Assembly (NCBI GenBank): GCA_963576565.1
Contig: OY755042.1
Span: 13,680,262-13,744,261 of the forward strand
From: Aspidapion aeneum
Lineage: Eukaryota; Arthropoda; Insecta; Coleoptera; Brentidae
Length of the DNA: 64,000 nucleotides
Direction: 5' to 3'
Part shown: positions 49,387-61,280 of the stretch, in pieces
Numbering within the stretch: position 1 is the first letter of the stretch
Layout: each line of letters begins with the position of its first letter
Notes under the pieces: model-generated
Told to the model about the DNA's origin: nothing
Databases searched by the model: none
What the model saw: the letters and a program-made list of their open reading frames with translations, nothing else
Translations under genes and position numbers: made by a program

Positions 49387-51089
49387 TGTTACGGGTCAAA
49401 CGACCCAGGCTTCCTTCTTACAAGTTTTCATAAAAGAAATAAGTTTTTAGTTACCTATTTGTATTTGCACAAAACCTTCTAGACTCTTACCTGAAAATAT
49501 TCTGGTTTGTTTAACGTTAACTTGAACAGCAACCAAAACACCCTGTATTTGGTAGGCATCTTAAGCCTCCTAAGTTAAATTTTCTTCTTTTCATGGACTT
49601 AGATAAGCAATCTTTGAGGTACAATAAGTAAAGACACTGGAAAATAAGTCTTAGCCCTTTATTTTGTAAAAATACCGAAGATTTCCATTTTACCGAACTA
49701 GGTAAACAAACCCAAAAATATCACTTTTAATAAAAGTCTTAAATCACTTTGTCAGAAAAACATTGGACCTGGATTTACCTTTTGACTCGATTTCAACCCT
49801 TACTTTCCCTCCAAACTCTAAAATATTCATATTTTTCTTTTAATTTTCCATAAAATTTTGTAAACAAACAAAAATCACTGTCAAGGTTAAGGTGAAATCT
49901 AGGGAATTTTGGTGCCACACCATGTGGATTTTTGAATTGACAGATCTTTTAACCTCTTTTTGAGTTTTTCCTTGGAAGGAAACCCAAAAAGAAAAGCATT
50001 TTTGCTGATTTTTACATAAGGAAATTTTCTTTAGATTAATTTATAGTGGCGACTTTAGTTGTTTAAAAGTCCACTTAGGCTGATATTGCCATATTGTTGT
50101 TTCTAAAGATAGATATTTTCTTAAAATGATAACCACCCGAGCAGAGCACTCGGTACCACATTAAGGCCCAATCCCAACCGGTAAGTCCAATGCTTTTATA
50201 TGTTTACCTTTATTTAACCGTACTTGCACTTGTTTATTTTAGTTGGTAGCATTTTCTCTTAATATTTCTCCGCTCACTTAATTTTCACCGCTTTAATGCA
50301 TGGCTATTTTTTCCTTGTAGAGGCCTTTCTTTTTCTGTCCTGGACATCCTGTTCTTGCCATCTTTCACTGATATCCCCATGATGACGCCTGTCAGCCCTG
50401 CATGCAAGAAAGCCTGACTTTTTGAGTGACTTTTGGATGTACATTTGCAACCTGCCAGTCAAATCCTCCTAGGATACAGCAGCTAAGTAGTGCCTGAAAC
50501 AAAGCAAATATATAGACCCCTAAATTCAATGAAACAAGCATTAGGTTACTTTTAAAAACCAAGATCATAAGTACTTATTTATATTTTTACTTACCACTTG
50601 CACTTAATGCTGGGTCCCTCCAGTAATGAGACGGGATGTGTGTGAGGGTGCATTAAGGGCATAAACTACCCCCTTAAAAACTTAACTGATAATCTTTAAT
50701 CACATTGTAAACTGTGGTGCACCTCAGTTATTAGGTATTATAACTTATTTTCAACATGTCTTTATAATTAAGCACTGTAAACACATATTTTCGCACATCT
50801 TTCAGCCCTAATCCAGTAAAAATAAATAAGGCTTGTTTACAAAAACAGAATGTGGTTATATATTTCTCCTTGATTTCTGTCATACATAGCAGCATAAAGA
50901 TCGAAGAAATTAGACTGCGTTAGACTACACAAAATGACATCCTCGCCCTGAGAGCTAGCTTAAGTTTTTTTCAGTCCAGGGGTACTTGGCCTTTTACGAG
51001 ATAACAAATAAGTACCCCGATGATACCTCCCTGGATATTATTTTACAATGATTTTCATTTATTGTCTGATTGATGTCCAGGCGGTATCA
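49387..51089 (+). repeat. Right LTR of the gypsy element
   Basis: 1,703 bp at a constant offset of 8,780 from the left LTR. I saw no difference between the two. Ends GGTATCA followed by the target duplication GGTG. Confidence 0.96.
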
Positions 51090-51229
51090 GGTGTTAACAA
51101 TTTTTCACTTAAACCTAAAAAAATCAAAATGGGGCTTCCAAAATAAATTTGGGTCTTTATTTATTTATTCATAACATAACATGTAAAGATACAGTGTAAT
51201 GCAGTTTATTATGATTAATAAATTTTGGG

Positions 51230-51640
51230 TCCTAAAGGTTACTGATTGTGATTTTTAGATTAAACTTGGAAAAATCAAAATGGCGGATTTTTCCATTTAT
51301 GAACCGATATGTATTATTTTTAAGTTTGCGGTATTTAAAATCGCTATTTATGATTTTTAAATTATACTTAAAAAAATCGAAATAGCTGATTATGATATTT
51401 GTTTTAACTCGAGGAAAATCAAATTGGCGGATCCAAAATGGTGGACTCTTTTATTAATAAATCGATGTGTGATCATAAAATCATAATAGTCATCCAAATT
51501 TTTTAAATTTAATTAAGCTATCAAATTTCCGGCCTTACCCAACCCAAACTTTCAAATTTTATACATATCGCCTTTATAAATGGAAAAATCCGCCATTTTG
51601 AACTCTCCATTTTAATTATTTTCAAGTTTATTTCAATTTC
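51230..51640. repeat. ATGGCGGA-type dispersed repeat
   Basis: Repeated 'aaaatggcgga', 'tttatgaaccgatatg' and 'ggtatttaaaatcgctatttatgatttttaaatta' units in both orientations, continuing the repeat split by the gypsy insertion. Non-coding. Confidence 0.5.
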
Positions 51641-51669
51641 TTGTCACAGTGTTGTCGTTACGCCCATTT

Positions 51670-51850
51670 GCATATCGGGCTTCGGTTCAGTTTGGTTTAG
51701 TTAGGTTTGGTTTGGTTTGCTTCGGGTTAGATCGTTGCTTACAGGCAGGGAGCATTTAGGTTAGATTAGGTTTGGTTCGGTTCGGTTTGGTTTGATAAGT
51801 TAGTTTAGGTTCGATTTGCTTCGGATTAGAAGGTTGGTTAGAGCAAGAGA
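51670..51850. repeat. GGTTTGG/GGTTCGG-rich degenerate simple repeat
   Basis: Irregular ggttcggtttggtttagttagg units, related in style to the lead-in of the telomere-like array at 20890. No coding content. Confidence 0.6.
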
Positions 51851-51962
51851 GATATTATAGCGAATGTGGGAGGCAAGATAACATATTATTTTACTAAAAT
51901 AAAATTGAGACTTTTCTTCAATTTTAATAACTGACCGTCGAAAATCACAGAGCCCCCTTTTT

Positions 51963-52460
51963 TACCTTCCTAGCCCGCACATCAATGGCTAGAGAAGGTA
52001 TTAATTTCGACGAACATTTTTTTTTAGATAACGCCAAAAATGTGTTATTTGGGTGTATTTTGACCTATCCTAGCAATATCGTCGTGACGTCTGTCTGTGT
52101 GTGTGTGTGGTTATTTTTATAGCTTTAATAGCTCCTAAACCGCTGAACCAATTTTTCATAAAATGTACAGGAAAAATAGTTTTTGACACTCTTACGAGCT
52201 GATTAGATTTTGGTCAAAATCCATTAATGCTATTGACAGGTTTTTGACAAATAAATTTTTTTAAAAATGCTTACTTTTTAACAGAGCATCGCATCAATAT
52301 GCGGTTTTCGGAATATAGTAGACAGCATTTTGCTCAATAATTTGTGTTATGCTGATATATTTTCAAGAAACTGTTTTCAGGGCTGATATATCATGGCTTT
52401 AGTTGAAGTAGGCTAATAGGCTAGCTAGGAAAGTATCAGATCCGTCAGGGATCCATTTAT
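51963..52460 (+). repeat. Repeat Z copy 3 (fullest copy)
   Basis: Runs from TACCTTCCTAGCCCGCAC to GCTAGCTAGGAAAGTATCAG, giving short inverted ends TACCTTCCTAGC/GCTAGGAAAGTA. Contains a (TG)n run (52092-52108) and 'cctaaaccgctgaaccaatt'. About 500 bp, non-coding, unclassified. Other copies at 4845, 38590 and 55311. Confidence 0.65.
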
Positions 52461-52554
52461 TTTACTTGAGATGCAATTTGCCTATGAAATATTTTGGTTC
52501 CAGTACCGTAAGCAAGCAATTTGCCTTGGGACAATAAAATCGGCCCTCAAAGAG

Positions 52555-52775
52555 TGCACTTACACGGTAAAAATTTTGTCTATAATGAAAACACGTTCTT
52601 TTCTTAAATAATATGTTTTACCTTAAAACAATTTGTTTTGAATTAAAATATTTCTTTTTAGTTAGTTTAGTCAAAATAAGACTTCATTTATCTTCTTTAA
52701 GGGTTTTGTTTCAGTATACTCCATTTTGTAACAAAACAAATTGTCTTCATATAAGTAATTACTACGTTACCCCCC
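52555..52775. repeat. Dispersed repeat shared with 60905-61080
   Basis: Both places read ttgttttaccttaaaa.aatttgttttgaattaaaat, then tatactccattttgtaa and aaattgtcttc.tata. A TACACGG(T/A)(A/G)AAAATT motif lies at the ends (52559 and 61234), which may be the termini of a small element. Non-coding. Confidence 0.5.
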
Positions 52776-53791
52776 CTTAAATCCGCGCTTGTCTTTAGGT
52801 CTCCCGCTTCGAGCGACTACTATTGATAGAAAACAAATACAGGGTTCGTGAACGATCGTTTGGGCATTGAAAAATATGTGAACTGAAGTAGGATCGCTAC
52901 TTAAATAGAGATAAATAGTTTAGCACTGTTGTCAAGTTAGCAATTTAAGAAACTGGTTTTCTTTTCGCGATCTAATGACGTTACTCTTACCAGCTAAGTA
53001 GGCCAAAGACGGCGATGCATACAATCCTTAAATCCCCTTGATGTTAATTGATGTAGCGCCATCTCTTAGATATCATTTAAACTGTATGACTAATAATCAA
53101 TACTGCGAATTCGTAATTAAGTGTACAGGTAGAGCTTTCTAACATGGCAAAAATGTTAAAGTAGGTTACTACACATACAAACAAAATGTTCCACAAATTC
53201 AACTTTATGGATAACACATTTCTTAGTCTTTATGTGTACCGATTTATTCTCAACCAGAGTTAGAAACCAATACTTTGAAAAGTAACTATTACATTACAAA
53301 TTAGTTTACAGGAATGTACTTAGAAAACTGTGTAATTAATTACAAAAAAAAATAACTTAATTATAAATTTCCTACTTGCAAAATAAAAAGAAAGTAGTTG
53401 ACAATTATTTTTTTATTTATTTCTTTCACTTTTTTATAATTTACAAAATGTAAAAATGCTTAATTTAGGAGCCCTCTTCGTTCGTAATACATTCCGAACT
53501 TACCCCTTAAATTCAGTACGAAAGGTGGATTGCTTTAAATAATAAAAGCAAAATAGCTTTTTACAAATAATAACAGTCACTTTAGTAATTCAATTGCATT
53601 TTTGAAATTTTATTATAATTGTAAAATAATTTTTTAATTATTTTAAAAACTTAAATAATTGCATCAACCATAACACCGCGTTTCAGCTTATGGTTTTTTT
53701 TTTCAAGAAGAATATCCCCTCCATTTAAGGGGTAGTAAAACATGACAAACATAATTTTCTGCAGACCTAAACCAGTAGAGGGGCAAGAGGT
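52776..53791. other. No recognised feature
   Basis: AT-rich, no supported gene or repeat. Confidence 0.35.
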
Positions 53792-54013
53792 TTAGGGCTG
53801 TCGTACATCCCTACCCCCAAAAATGTTGTCCGCTATTCTGTTTCCTGGGTAGTGTATGGTGACTTTTAGCAACTTGACTTCGTGAGCCACCGCCAGGAGA
53901 TCGACCACTTGAACGGCATTTAAGCGCGCCTTTAATAAAAGAGCAAGGTTAATGTGTAAGAAAAAATTATTAAAATTTTTTTTCTCGATATAATGTTTCC
54001 TGATTAAAGCCAA
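53792..54013 (-). CDS. Unassigned short open frame
   Basis: 73 codons ending in a stop at 53792. The GC-richer half reads RLNAVQVVDLLAVAHEVKLLKVTIHYPGNRIADN, which looks protein-like, but no domain, homolog or splice context is recognised. Possibly the end of a decayed element or an exon. Confidence 0.15.
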   Translation of the reverse strand: MALIRKHYIEKKNFNNFFLHINLALLLKARLNAVQVVDLLAVAHEVKLLKVTIHYPGNRIADNIFGGRDVRQP

Positions 54014-54563
54014 AATAACGAAATAAATAATAATTACTATTTCTTCGTCTTTTAAAAGAGGAAATCTTACTTTGATTGCTCTTGTTTAGTAATATAAAAC
54101 TATTAATGAATTTTGAGTCACAGCGGCAAAGAATCCTGAATATGCGCGTCTTGGCTCTCTCACTGACTTCTTGCTTTTCATAAGTTCATCCTTTTTTATA
54201 CGCTTTTCATAAAGGCTAAACGTTAGTTTTTGACAAAAATTCAAACAATATGTCAACGGCATTAAAATGTCCCAGTACTGGCATAAAATTAAAAGCGCCC
54301 AGGCTGCCTAGCGCCATCGTTGCGCGCCTCCCTAATTTTCTAAGTGTATCTTAATTGCTGCACTTGACAAATTTTAAGTTCTTTCTCACGATTCGGTGCC
54401 ACCTTGCTCACCATAAATTGATTACTTACTAAAAAAATAAATAGTTAAACAAAGTTATTGAAAAATATCCAAAACAAACTAATTCCCCGTCACACAATTT
54501 TTTCAAAAGAAGAAAAAATTTAACTTTGCAATTGATATTAATAAATCATAGAATGTGACTAAT
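54014..54563. other. No recognised feature
   Basis: AT-rich, with no supported gene, repeat or structure. Confidence 0.35.
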
Positions 54564-54757
54564 AAAAAGACACCCAACTGCTAAATCGACTTGTACTAGT
54601 CGCAGTTGGGTACAAAATTGATAGGTAGGTGTACCTATAATGTTAGTTTTGATGCCCAAAACACACTTATGAAATTTTGTATTTTCATGAATCCGTTATT
54701 GGGTAATTTTGTATCCAACTGCTACAAGTAGATTTAGCAGTTGGGTGGTTTTTTTAT
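54564..54757. mobile_element. Hairpin miniature element (about 190 bp)
   Basis: Left arm ACACCCAACTGCTAAATCGA and onward to tacaaaatt is mirrored at the right end (…ctaaatct / GCAGTTGGGTGG) with arms of about 50 bp and few mismatches. Within each arm GCAGTTGGG recurs inverted, so arms fold on themselves too. Probable Tc1-like non-autonomous element; exact ends uncertain. Confidence 0.7.
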
Positions 54758-54864
54758 TATTATTTTTTTATTTCCAACTTTTAGGTTTAATTCTTATTCA
54801 GCCTTATGAAAAGCACTATGCATTTACCATTCATTTAGCGTTAGCCAAAACGTACGTGTAGATT

Positions 54865-55085
54865 TACTAGTAAAATGGTGTTGAAAAAAATCTTAAAGCG
54901 AGTGCAGAATTTTTTTTTGAAATTGCGGTATATTTGTGAACGTTATATCTACAACTATTACTAATAAGGTGGGAGGAGGTAGGAATAGGGAGGGGGAAAC
55001 TAGTAAAATGGTCTTGGAAAAAAAGTCTTAAAGCGTGTGCAGAAAGAATTTTTGTAATCGCCCTATTTTTGATAAAATTATGCGA
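54865..55085. repeat. Two-unit tandem duplication
   Basis: Two copies, about 140 bp apart, of CTAGTAAAATGGT(G/C)TTG followed by an A-run and CTTAAAGCG(A/T)GTGCAGAA. Purine-rich, non-coding. The long minus-strand frame across it is compositional. Confidence 0.5.
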
Positions 55086-55310
55086 ATATGTTTTTCTAAG
55101 AGGGTGTAGGGGATGAAAGGAAGGGAGATGGATAAGAGCAGGGAGGACTACAAAGTAATTACAGCAAATTAGAGGACATTTGCAATGGGTTATCGAAGGC
55201 ATTTCATTAAAATTGTCTGAAATTTAGGTAATTTGTATGCCTTAAAGCCGACATCACGTGACAAAATGACGTCTGACGACCGCCTCTTGACTCCTGTTTA
55301 AAATAAATGG

Positions 55311-55620
55311 ATCCATGACGGATCTGATACCTTCCTAGCTAGCCTATTAGTACACTTCAAGTGAAGTTATAATAATCAGCCTTAAAAAGACCTATGAAAT
55401 TTTTGTTTATAACACAAATTATTGAGCAAAATTTAGTCTACTACATACCGAAAAGCGCGATCCGTTAAAAAGTTAGCATTTTTTAAATTTTTTAATTGTC
55501 AAAAAAATTTTTTTTGTCATTAGCATTAATGGATTTTGACCAAAATCTAATCAGCTCGTTAGAGGGTCGAACACTATTTTACCTGAAAATTTTGTGAAAA
55601 TCGGTTTTTAAAGATTGGAA
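55311..55620 (-). repeat. Repeat Z copy 4
   Basis: Starts GGATCCATGACGGATCTGATACCTTCCTAGCTAGCC and runs to 'tttacctgaaaattttgtgaaaatcggttttt'. Truncated relative to copy 3. Confidence 0.6.
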
Positions 55621-57185
55621 GAAACGCGAGTATACAGGGAACTTTGACTCGTGCACGGACCTAGATAAACGATTTCGGTTCAGTCCGGTTAGTTTTAGAT
55701 CGGAAACTTCAGCTATTTGACAGATCTTTAACTCTGTGGCGGCTACTACTGAGCTGTTTCGCGAACTAAAAAGAGTGGCGGGAAATTTGAATCGCCTTTT
55801 ACAATATTTTTTTTATTTTGAATGTTTTTATGAAATTTTTAATCCGTTGATATTTTATAAACACATAAAATGTCTTTGTAAGATATAAACTGATTGAAAA
55901 TGGTATATGGTATAAAGTGCAATAAATAAAACATTTTTTGTTTAACTGCGATTTTATTATTGAAAAAAAACTTACAAATACCACAGAAAACTAAATCAAA
56001 TATTACAAAGACTAAATAAATTAATCTTCAGGCTGGTCCTCAGAACAAGGTAGTGGGTATCAACATTTCATTTGTCCTTTTCAGATTTCATCACTTTTAT
56101 TTCATCACCTTTCCATCAATTTTAGTTGTGCGGTGCTGATGATGTCTAAGGAGACTGAAACAACCAAAAACTATTTTGTTTAACTTTGCTATTGTCATTT
56201 CTCATAAGTGAATAAACTCTTTTCAATGAAATAGTTGTGCTCGAAGAGAATCATTCTTAAATGTCGAATTTTTGGCAGCTTAACGAAGATCATGAGATTT
56301 AAATAGTTTGTCCCGAACTTGTTATGTAATTTGTGCAGCGCACTCTTCTCATCTCAGTAGTAGCACACCATATATAAGCTGAACATAATAAAAAACTATT
56401 ACTTATAGGTTAAGATAAAGATATAAAAATAATAAGGAATACATTTATTGTTTTGAATTCTCAACGTTCTAATTTCAGTTTATTTTTCTTCTTTAAATTT
56501 AATTTTAAGATTTGAATTTTCCCGCTATGGAGGCCCAAACAATGCATTTTATTGGTTCAGAGAAGTCAGTCAGTCGAAAATCTCGCAGCCCGTCCGATAC
56601 AACTATACCTATATATTGTTTTTGTGACTCGCGATAGTGACCGCATTTCTCCGGGCCACCGCTATTTTTTGAACATTGTTAATACTGGACATTGGATGGA
56701 GGGATCCCTCAAAGTGGAGAATAAAAAATCACTGGTAAGTGGAGTTTATATCGTTCGACCGCATTTTGTCAAATTTCTTTTACCTCATGATCTGTTTTAA
56801 TCAAGCCATTTTAGTCTGAATCAAAAAATTGAAGAAAATCCGTTGAAACCAATCCTATGGGAGAATTTCTACAATTCTTTAATACAGTCCTAAAAAAGCT
56901 ATCGAATTGGGTACATTTTTTGGTCCTTCGAGCCGGATTTTTAAGATTTTTGTTTCAGATTTTTTGCACGGCCATTTTGATTTGCCGTTTAACCGCGATC
57001 ATCCATCCTCCTGGTTTTTAGAGTAGGATAAACTTCAGCTATTTATTTTTGTTTGATGCATTTAGTTAGAATTATTCTCCTTTTAACACATTGCCTGTGA
57101 ATATTGCTCCAGGGCCGCGCTTACTATTATTAATATTTATTGAGTTTTCATATTATGTAGAATTTCAAGGACTCAATTTTTAAAA
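55621..57185. other. No gene recognised; probable BEL leader at right
   Basis: 55.62-56.5 kb holds nothing I can assign. 56.5-57.18 kb precedes the BEL gag start and may be its leader or LTR remainder, but no second LTR copy is in the window to confirm this. Confidence 0.3.
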
Positions 57186-58509
57186 ATGAGTGAAACGGAA
57201 AAATACAAAAAAAACCGTGATTTATCGTAATCTTAAACTAAAAAAGATGAAACAATTAAATGATTTTACCACGAGAACCTTACAGGATCATTCCTTGCAC
57301 AATGAATTTAAACAAAGGTTTAAAGATATTGATGTTAACCATGATGATTTTACAAAGCATCGAAACGCACTTATAGGCCTGCTTAAAAGCCCGGAAATAG
57401 ACGAGATTGAAACGGAAGGCGCGATTCGCGTAGAATTTCAAAATTATGAATTTTTCACTAGAGGTGCTTTTTGTGAGTTGTTTGATCAATTAACTCTAGA
57501 ATAAGCTGAACCCGCAATGCATAGCCCTAGAGCAAAATTACCAGAAATTAAAATTTGTAAATTTGATGGTGACATAAAAATCTTTTTTAGATGTTTACAA
57601 TGCACTTGTGCACCATAACCAAAATCTCTCGAATATTGAAAAGTTTACTCACCTGCATTCTTGTTTAGAAGGCCAGCCAAAACAGCTTGTACAGTGTACA
57701 CCCATGGTTGATAATAACTATATTGTGGCCTATAATGCCCTTGTAAAGAGGTACTCGAATTCTCGTATTCTTGCTAAAGCATATTGGACGTCAATAGATA
57801 ATGCACCGCACTTGACGTCGGAAAATCCGCAACTCTTACGCAAATTATTGGACACTTTTTCGGAGAAAATTTCCGCCCTTACTAACTTAAAATATCCAAC
57901 TGTTCACTGGGATTTTATTTTAGCAAATATGGTCTTAAAACGTCTCGATCATGAAACTTTATCTCGTCTTGAATTAACGCATCAGTTAGACGCTTTTCTA
58001 ACCAATAATACATTTAATTCGTCTTCCCCGCGCCTATGCCCTATTTGTTCGACAGAGCATCATGTGCATTTATGCCCTAATTTTTTATCAAAAACGCCTC
58101 AAGAATGATTTAATTTAGTTAAGCAGAACCGCTGGTGCTTTAACTGTTTAAGTACCTCCAACTTAACCCCAATTTGTCGCTCTCCACTAGCCTGTCGCCA
58201 TTGTAAATCCCGTCACCATTCTTTGATTCATCTAAATAAAAATAAGTTGTTAAACCCTCGCAATAATTTTAATCAGAACCCGCAAAACACCCCGCCAATG
58301 AATCAAAATTTTAATAATCAAAATCAAAATTATTTCCCGCGCTCGCAGCAGACTGAACCCGGTCCTAGCCATAGCAGCCAGTCGACCGAAGCATACGTTA
58401 CGTTTTCTGAAAACTTGGTTTCTAGCGATAAAAGCAATGTTTGGGAAAATAAAATAAATACTGTTTAATTATCGACGATGGAAATCAAAATTCTCAATGG
58501 ACGGGGACA

Positions 58510-58773
58510 ATAGACACTTATTGGAATAAAACCTGACCCTATTTTAAAAACAGATTTACATATAAAAAGCAGCTGCAAAATTCGGCCTTTGTGTATTTAA
58601 AAACAGGATTTATTAGTGTCGGTATTTATTAAATGAAAGTTAGCATCTTTATTATTAAATTTGGCTTTGGTATGTCAATTTTGAGAGGTCAGCTGTTAGT
58701 TTTCTGTGTAAATGTGCCAAAATAAACTCGACTCTAAAATAAGTCAGGTTTTATTCCAATAAGTCCCTATTAT
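58510..58773. mobile_element. Miniature element AGACACTTATTGGAATAAA, copy C, in BEL
   Basis: Inverted ends AGACACTTATTGGAATAAAA and ...TTTTATTCCAATAAGTCCCT. Same family as 34724 and 39062. It separates the BEL gag end from its protease. Confidence 0.8.
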
Positions 58774-58968
58774 CAGAAAGTGCGCGCATTGGCCGATTCG
58801 GCCTCGCAGGCAAATTTTATATCCAAACGATGCGTAAATAGGCTAGGACTAAAATCACATAATTTATCACTCGCGGTTTGCGGTCTGTCAAATATGACAA
58901 CTGTGGTCAATTCTGGTGCTGTAAATTGTGTAATTAAACCGCTTAGTCAAAACGGCTCTTTTTTCAAT

Positions 58969-59907
58969 GGGCGAGTTCGTAAAGGCATCGATGAGCTCAT
59001 CGATGACAACAATCAAGTTTTTTAATTAATAAGTGCAATTCGTTGAAATCCATCAGGTTCGTAAATTATCTGATGAATTTCACCAAGGCACCAATTGATG
59101 GCATCAATGCTCACCGACCCTGACAGTCGGTGAGCAATCTTCGATGAATGTCAATTACGTCAATATCAGCTGTTTTTTGTGTTTTTTTTTTTGGCTGTGT
59201 AATTTTATATCTTTTTTGTTGTTTTTTTTTTTAATGCTCCACAGTGTGGTAAACAAAGTTTTGATGGTCATCTTAAAAGATAAAAATAGTGATTCAAGAC
59301 TCGGATGATGAAGATCTGGCGTTAATTTCAATTTCAATTTATTTATATACAAGTTAAAATTTTTATAAAATCATTGTCATTTTACAAACTTATTATTAAT
59401 TTATTCTAAAGAGCAGACGAACTTAATCTCGAGAGCCCTTTACCATTATTATTTTATGCTAAGTTTATATGCTAATATGAATTTTTAAAATAAATGAGTT
59501 TTAGTTGTTTTAAATTAGAGTAAATTTTTCAAGTAAAATTTCTCATCCTAATCCTAACCTAATCTATACAAAGGCACAAAAGCCTACCTTAACAAAAGCT
59601 TAAAAAAAACTTTATAACATTAAAACACTTATAAAATATGAAAAAACAAATCCTGTTTTTTATTTTGTTTTTAAATATTTATATCATCAGACTGTGGCAT
59701 GCCAGGATTGAGGGTTACCTTGAAAATGTTGTTTCCATGTATTAATGCAGAGAATCTTTTAGAAAATAAATCAAAATCGAAAAAAGCGAGGTTCAGATAT
59801 CTGATTCATCGCGTTCTTTTTTATTTTCTGGTGTTCATCGGACTCACCGAATGAAAGTGTCAAATGAACGTCAAACGTCATTTGTCAACAAACCGATGAA
59901 CTCGCCC
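58969..59907. mobile_element. 939-bp element inserted in the BEL protease region
   Basis: Ends GGGCGAGTTCGTAAAGGC and ...CGATGAACTCGCCC (inverted 10-12 bp), flanked by AAT on both sides (59908-59910 and 58966-58968). BEL coding resumes directly after it (LEAVILDKICNDQP). The interior has an inverted CGATGAGCTCATCG palindrome (58987-59000) and a CTCACCGA...TCGGTGAG hairpin near 59110. No protein recognised. Confidence 0.75.
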
Positions 59908-60170
59908 AATTTAGAAGCTGTCATTCTGGACAAAATTTGTAATGACCAACCAACGGTTTCTAACCTCCCTACGTCATGGCCCTACACTTTGAATTAAAAA
60001 TTGGCGGATGAAAAATATTACGAAAGAACCGCTATAGATATTTTGCTCGGAGCTGATGTTTTTTCCCAAATTATGGAGGAGGGTTGTATAAAAGGCGAGC
60101 TTAACGAACCCACCGCGTTAAAAACGGTCTTTGGCTGGATTTTGATGGGACAAGTTAGTATAAAAAATAG

Positions 60171-61280
60171 CTCACCAAAAATTTATTATTTTATATTATG
60201 GCAACACTGCAATTTTAGTTCAACACATATCGCATTTCACACGGCTACAAGTGTGTATAATTATATGGCTAATTGATATTTATGTATTGATTACTATTAC
60301 ATGTTAATACATACCTTATAACCTACAGCTGTGTTTTTATATTGTCCTTGTTAATAATGTTAAAACACACAAAAAAAAGCTACCGAAATAAAATAATAAT
60401 TTTTTACCCGGCTACGTAAAGCAAAAAAGGAGGGCTATGAGTTTGGTTTGGTGTATGTATTTATGTGGGTTTTCAGATTGGGGTTATTGACCTCTAAAGT
60501 ATTATATCCACAGCCCCCTTTATATCAAGCCTGATTCTACTTTGAATGGTAACAGTGCCGAAACATGGACTGATAAGAAAATAATGGAAATGTCAGCCTT
60601 CGACAGTGTTGTATTTCAATGAAGGATCGGGCTTGTTAATTTGAGAGGGCTGTGCTATATCCTAAACACCTAAACTGATTCAAAATGACGTGCCCAGCTA
60701 TCCTCAAATTTTAGATAAAATACTCGATTCCTTGTTGTTAAGTGGCCAAAGAGGCATTAATCTACCACTAAATGCCATGAAACATGAGTAATAAACGATT
60801 ACCAAGAGAACGCGTAAACTAAGGCACAAAATTACCCCTGCTTTTCCTAGGGAATAGGGGAGGTCTTCGTCAACTTCCAGCGATCTTCGTTGCCTAGGGA
60901 TGGATTCTTTTCTCGAATAAATTGTTTTACCTTAAAATAATTTGTTTTGAATTAAAATATTTCTTTTTAGTTCAACGCAGCGTTTAATCTTGAAATGAGA
61001 CTTTATTTTTATTCTTTAATTGTTTTGTTGTATACTCCATTTTGTAAGACAGCAAATTGTCTTCTTATACGTAATATTTAGCTTCCAGAGAAAATATATC
61101 AACAAGAAGCGAAATACTGTCACTCAAAGCATTGTTCATATGGGAAACAAATATGTGACATTACGCTTGGACAAAATGACAATAATGCAGTTGTATAACA
61201 GTGAGAAAAATTTTGTGTAACTGGTTGATGGTGCAATTGTATTACACGGAGAAAAATTACAAAAAATTAAGAGGGACATC
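60171..61280. other. No gene; holds second copy of the 52555 repeat
   Basis: AT-rich. 60905-61080 matches 52570-52770. Nothing else assigned. Confidence 0.4.

Larger units (their letters stand above)
40607..51089 (+). mobile_element. Young Ty3/gypsy LTR retrotransposon, apparently intact
   Basis: 10.5-kb element with two 1,703-bp LTRs, target duplication GGTG (40603-40606 and 51090-51093), TG...CA LTR ends, a leader, open gag and pol frames and a polypurine tract. No envelope gene. It sits about 4.5 kb upstream of the tinman start on the opposite strand. The LTRs looked identical base for base on line-by-line comparison, so insertion must be very recent. A copy like this may still be able to move. 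Confidence 0.96.
57186..60170 (+). pseudogene. BEL/Pao retrotransposon, broken gag and protease region
   Basis: Gag starts at ATG 57186 (MSETEKYKKNRD), shifts frame at about 57227, and stops at 57504. The next part (57608-58108) has LSNIEKFTHLHSCLEGQ and YNALVKRYSNSRILAKAYW, the BEL-type gag domain, and CPICSTEHHVHLC. A zinc-knuckle region (CFNCLSTSN...CRHCKSRHH) follows a stop at 58108. The aspartic-protease region opens at about 58780 (RALADSASQANFISKRCV; the motif is D-S-A) and, after an insertion, continues at 60001 (DILLGADVFSQIMEEG...TVFGWILMGQV). Reverse transcriptase, integrase and LTRs are not seen. Two elements interrupt it (58510-58773 and 58969-59907). Confidence 0.85.

Noticed and set aside
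54867..55202. 111-codon minus-strand frame (Pro/His/Ser-rich)
   Set aside because: Arises from purine-rich tandem repeats; composition is repetitive and no motif is recognised.
56136..56160. CTGATGA ... GTCT-AAGG-AGAC ... GAAA, hammerhead-like
   Set aside because: Helix II is good but the first pair is T-T, no NUH cleavage triplet follows GAAA at a usable distance, and helix I is poor. Probably chance or a fossil.
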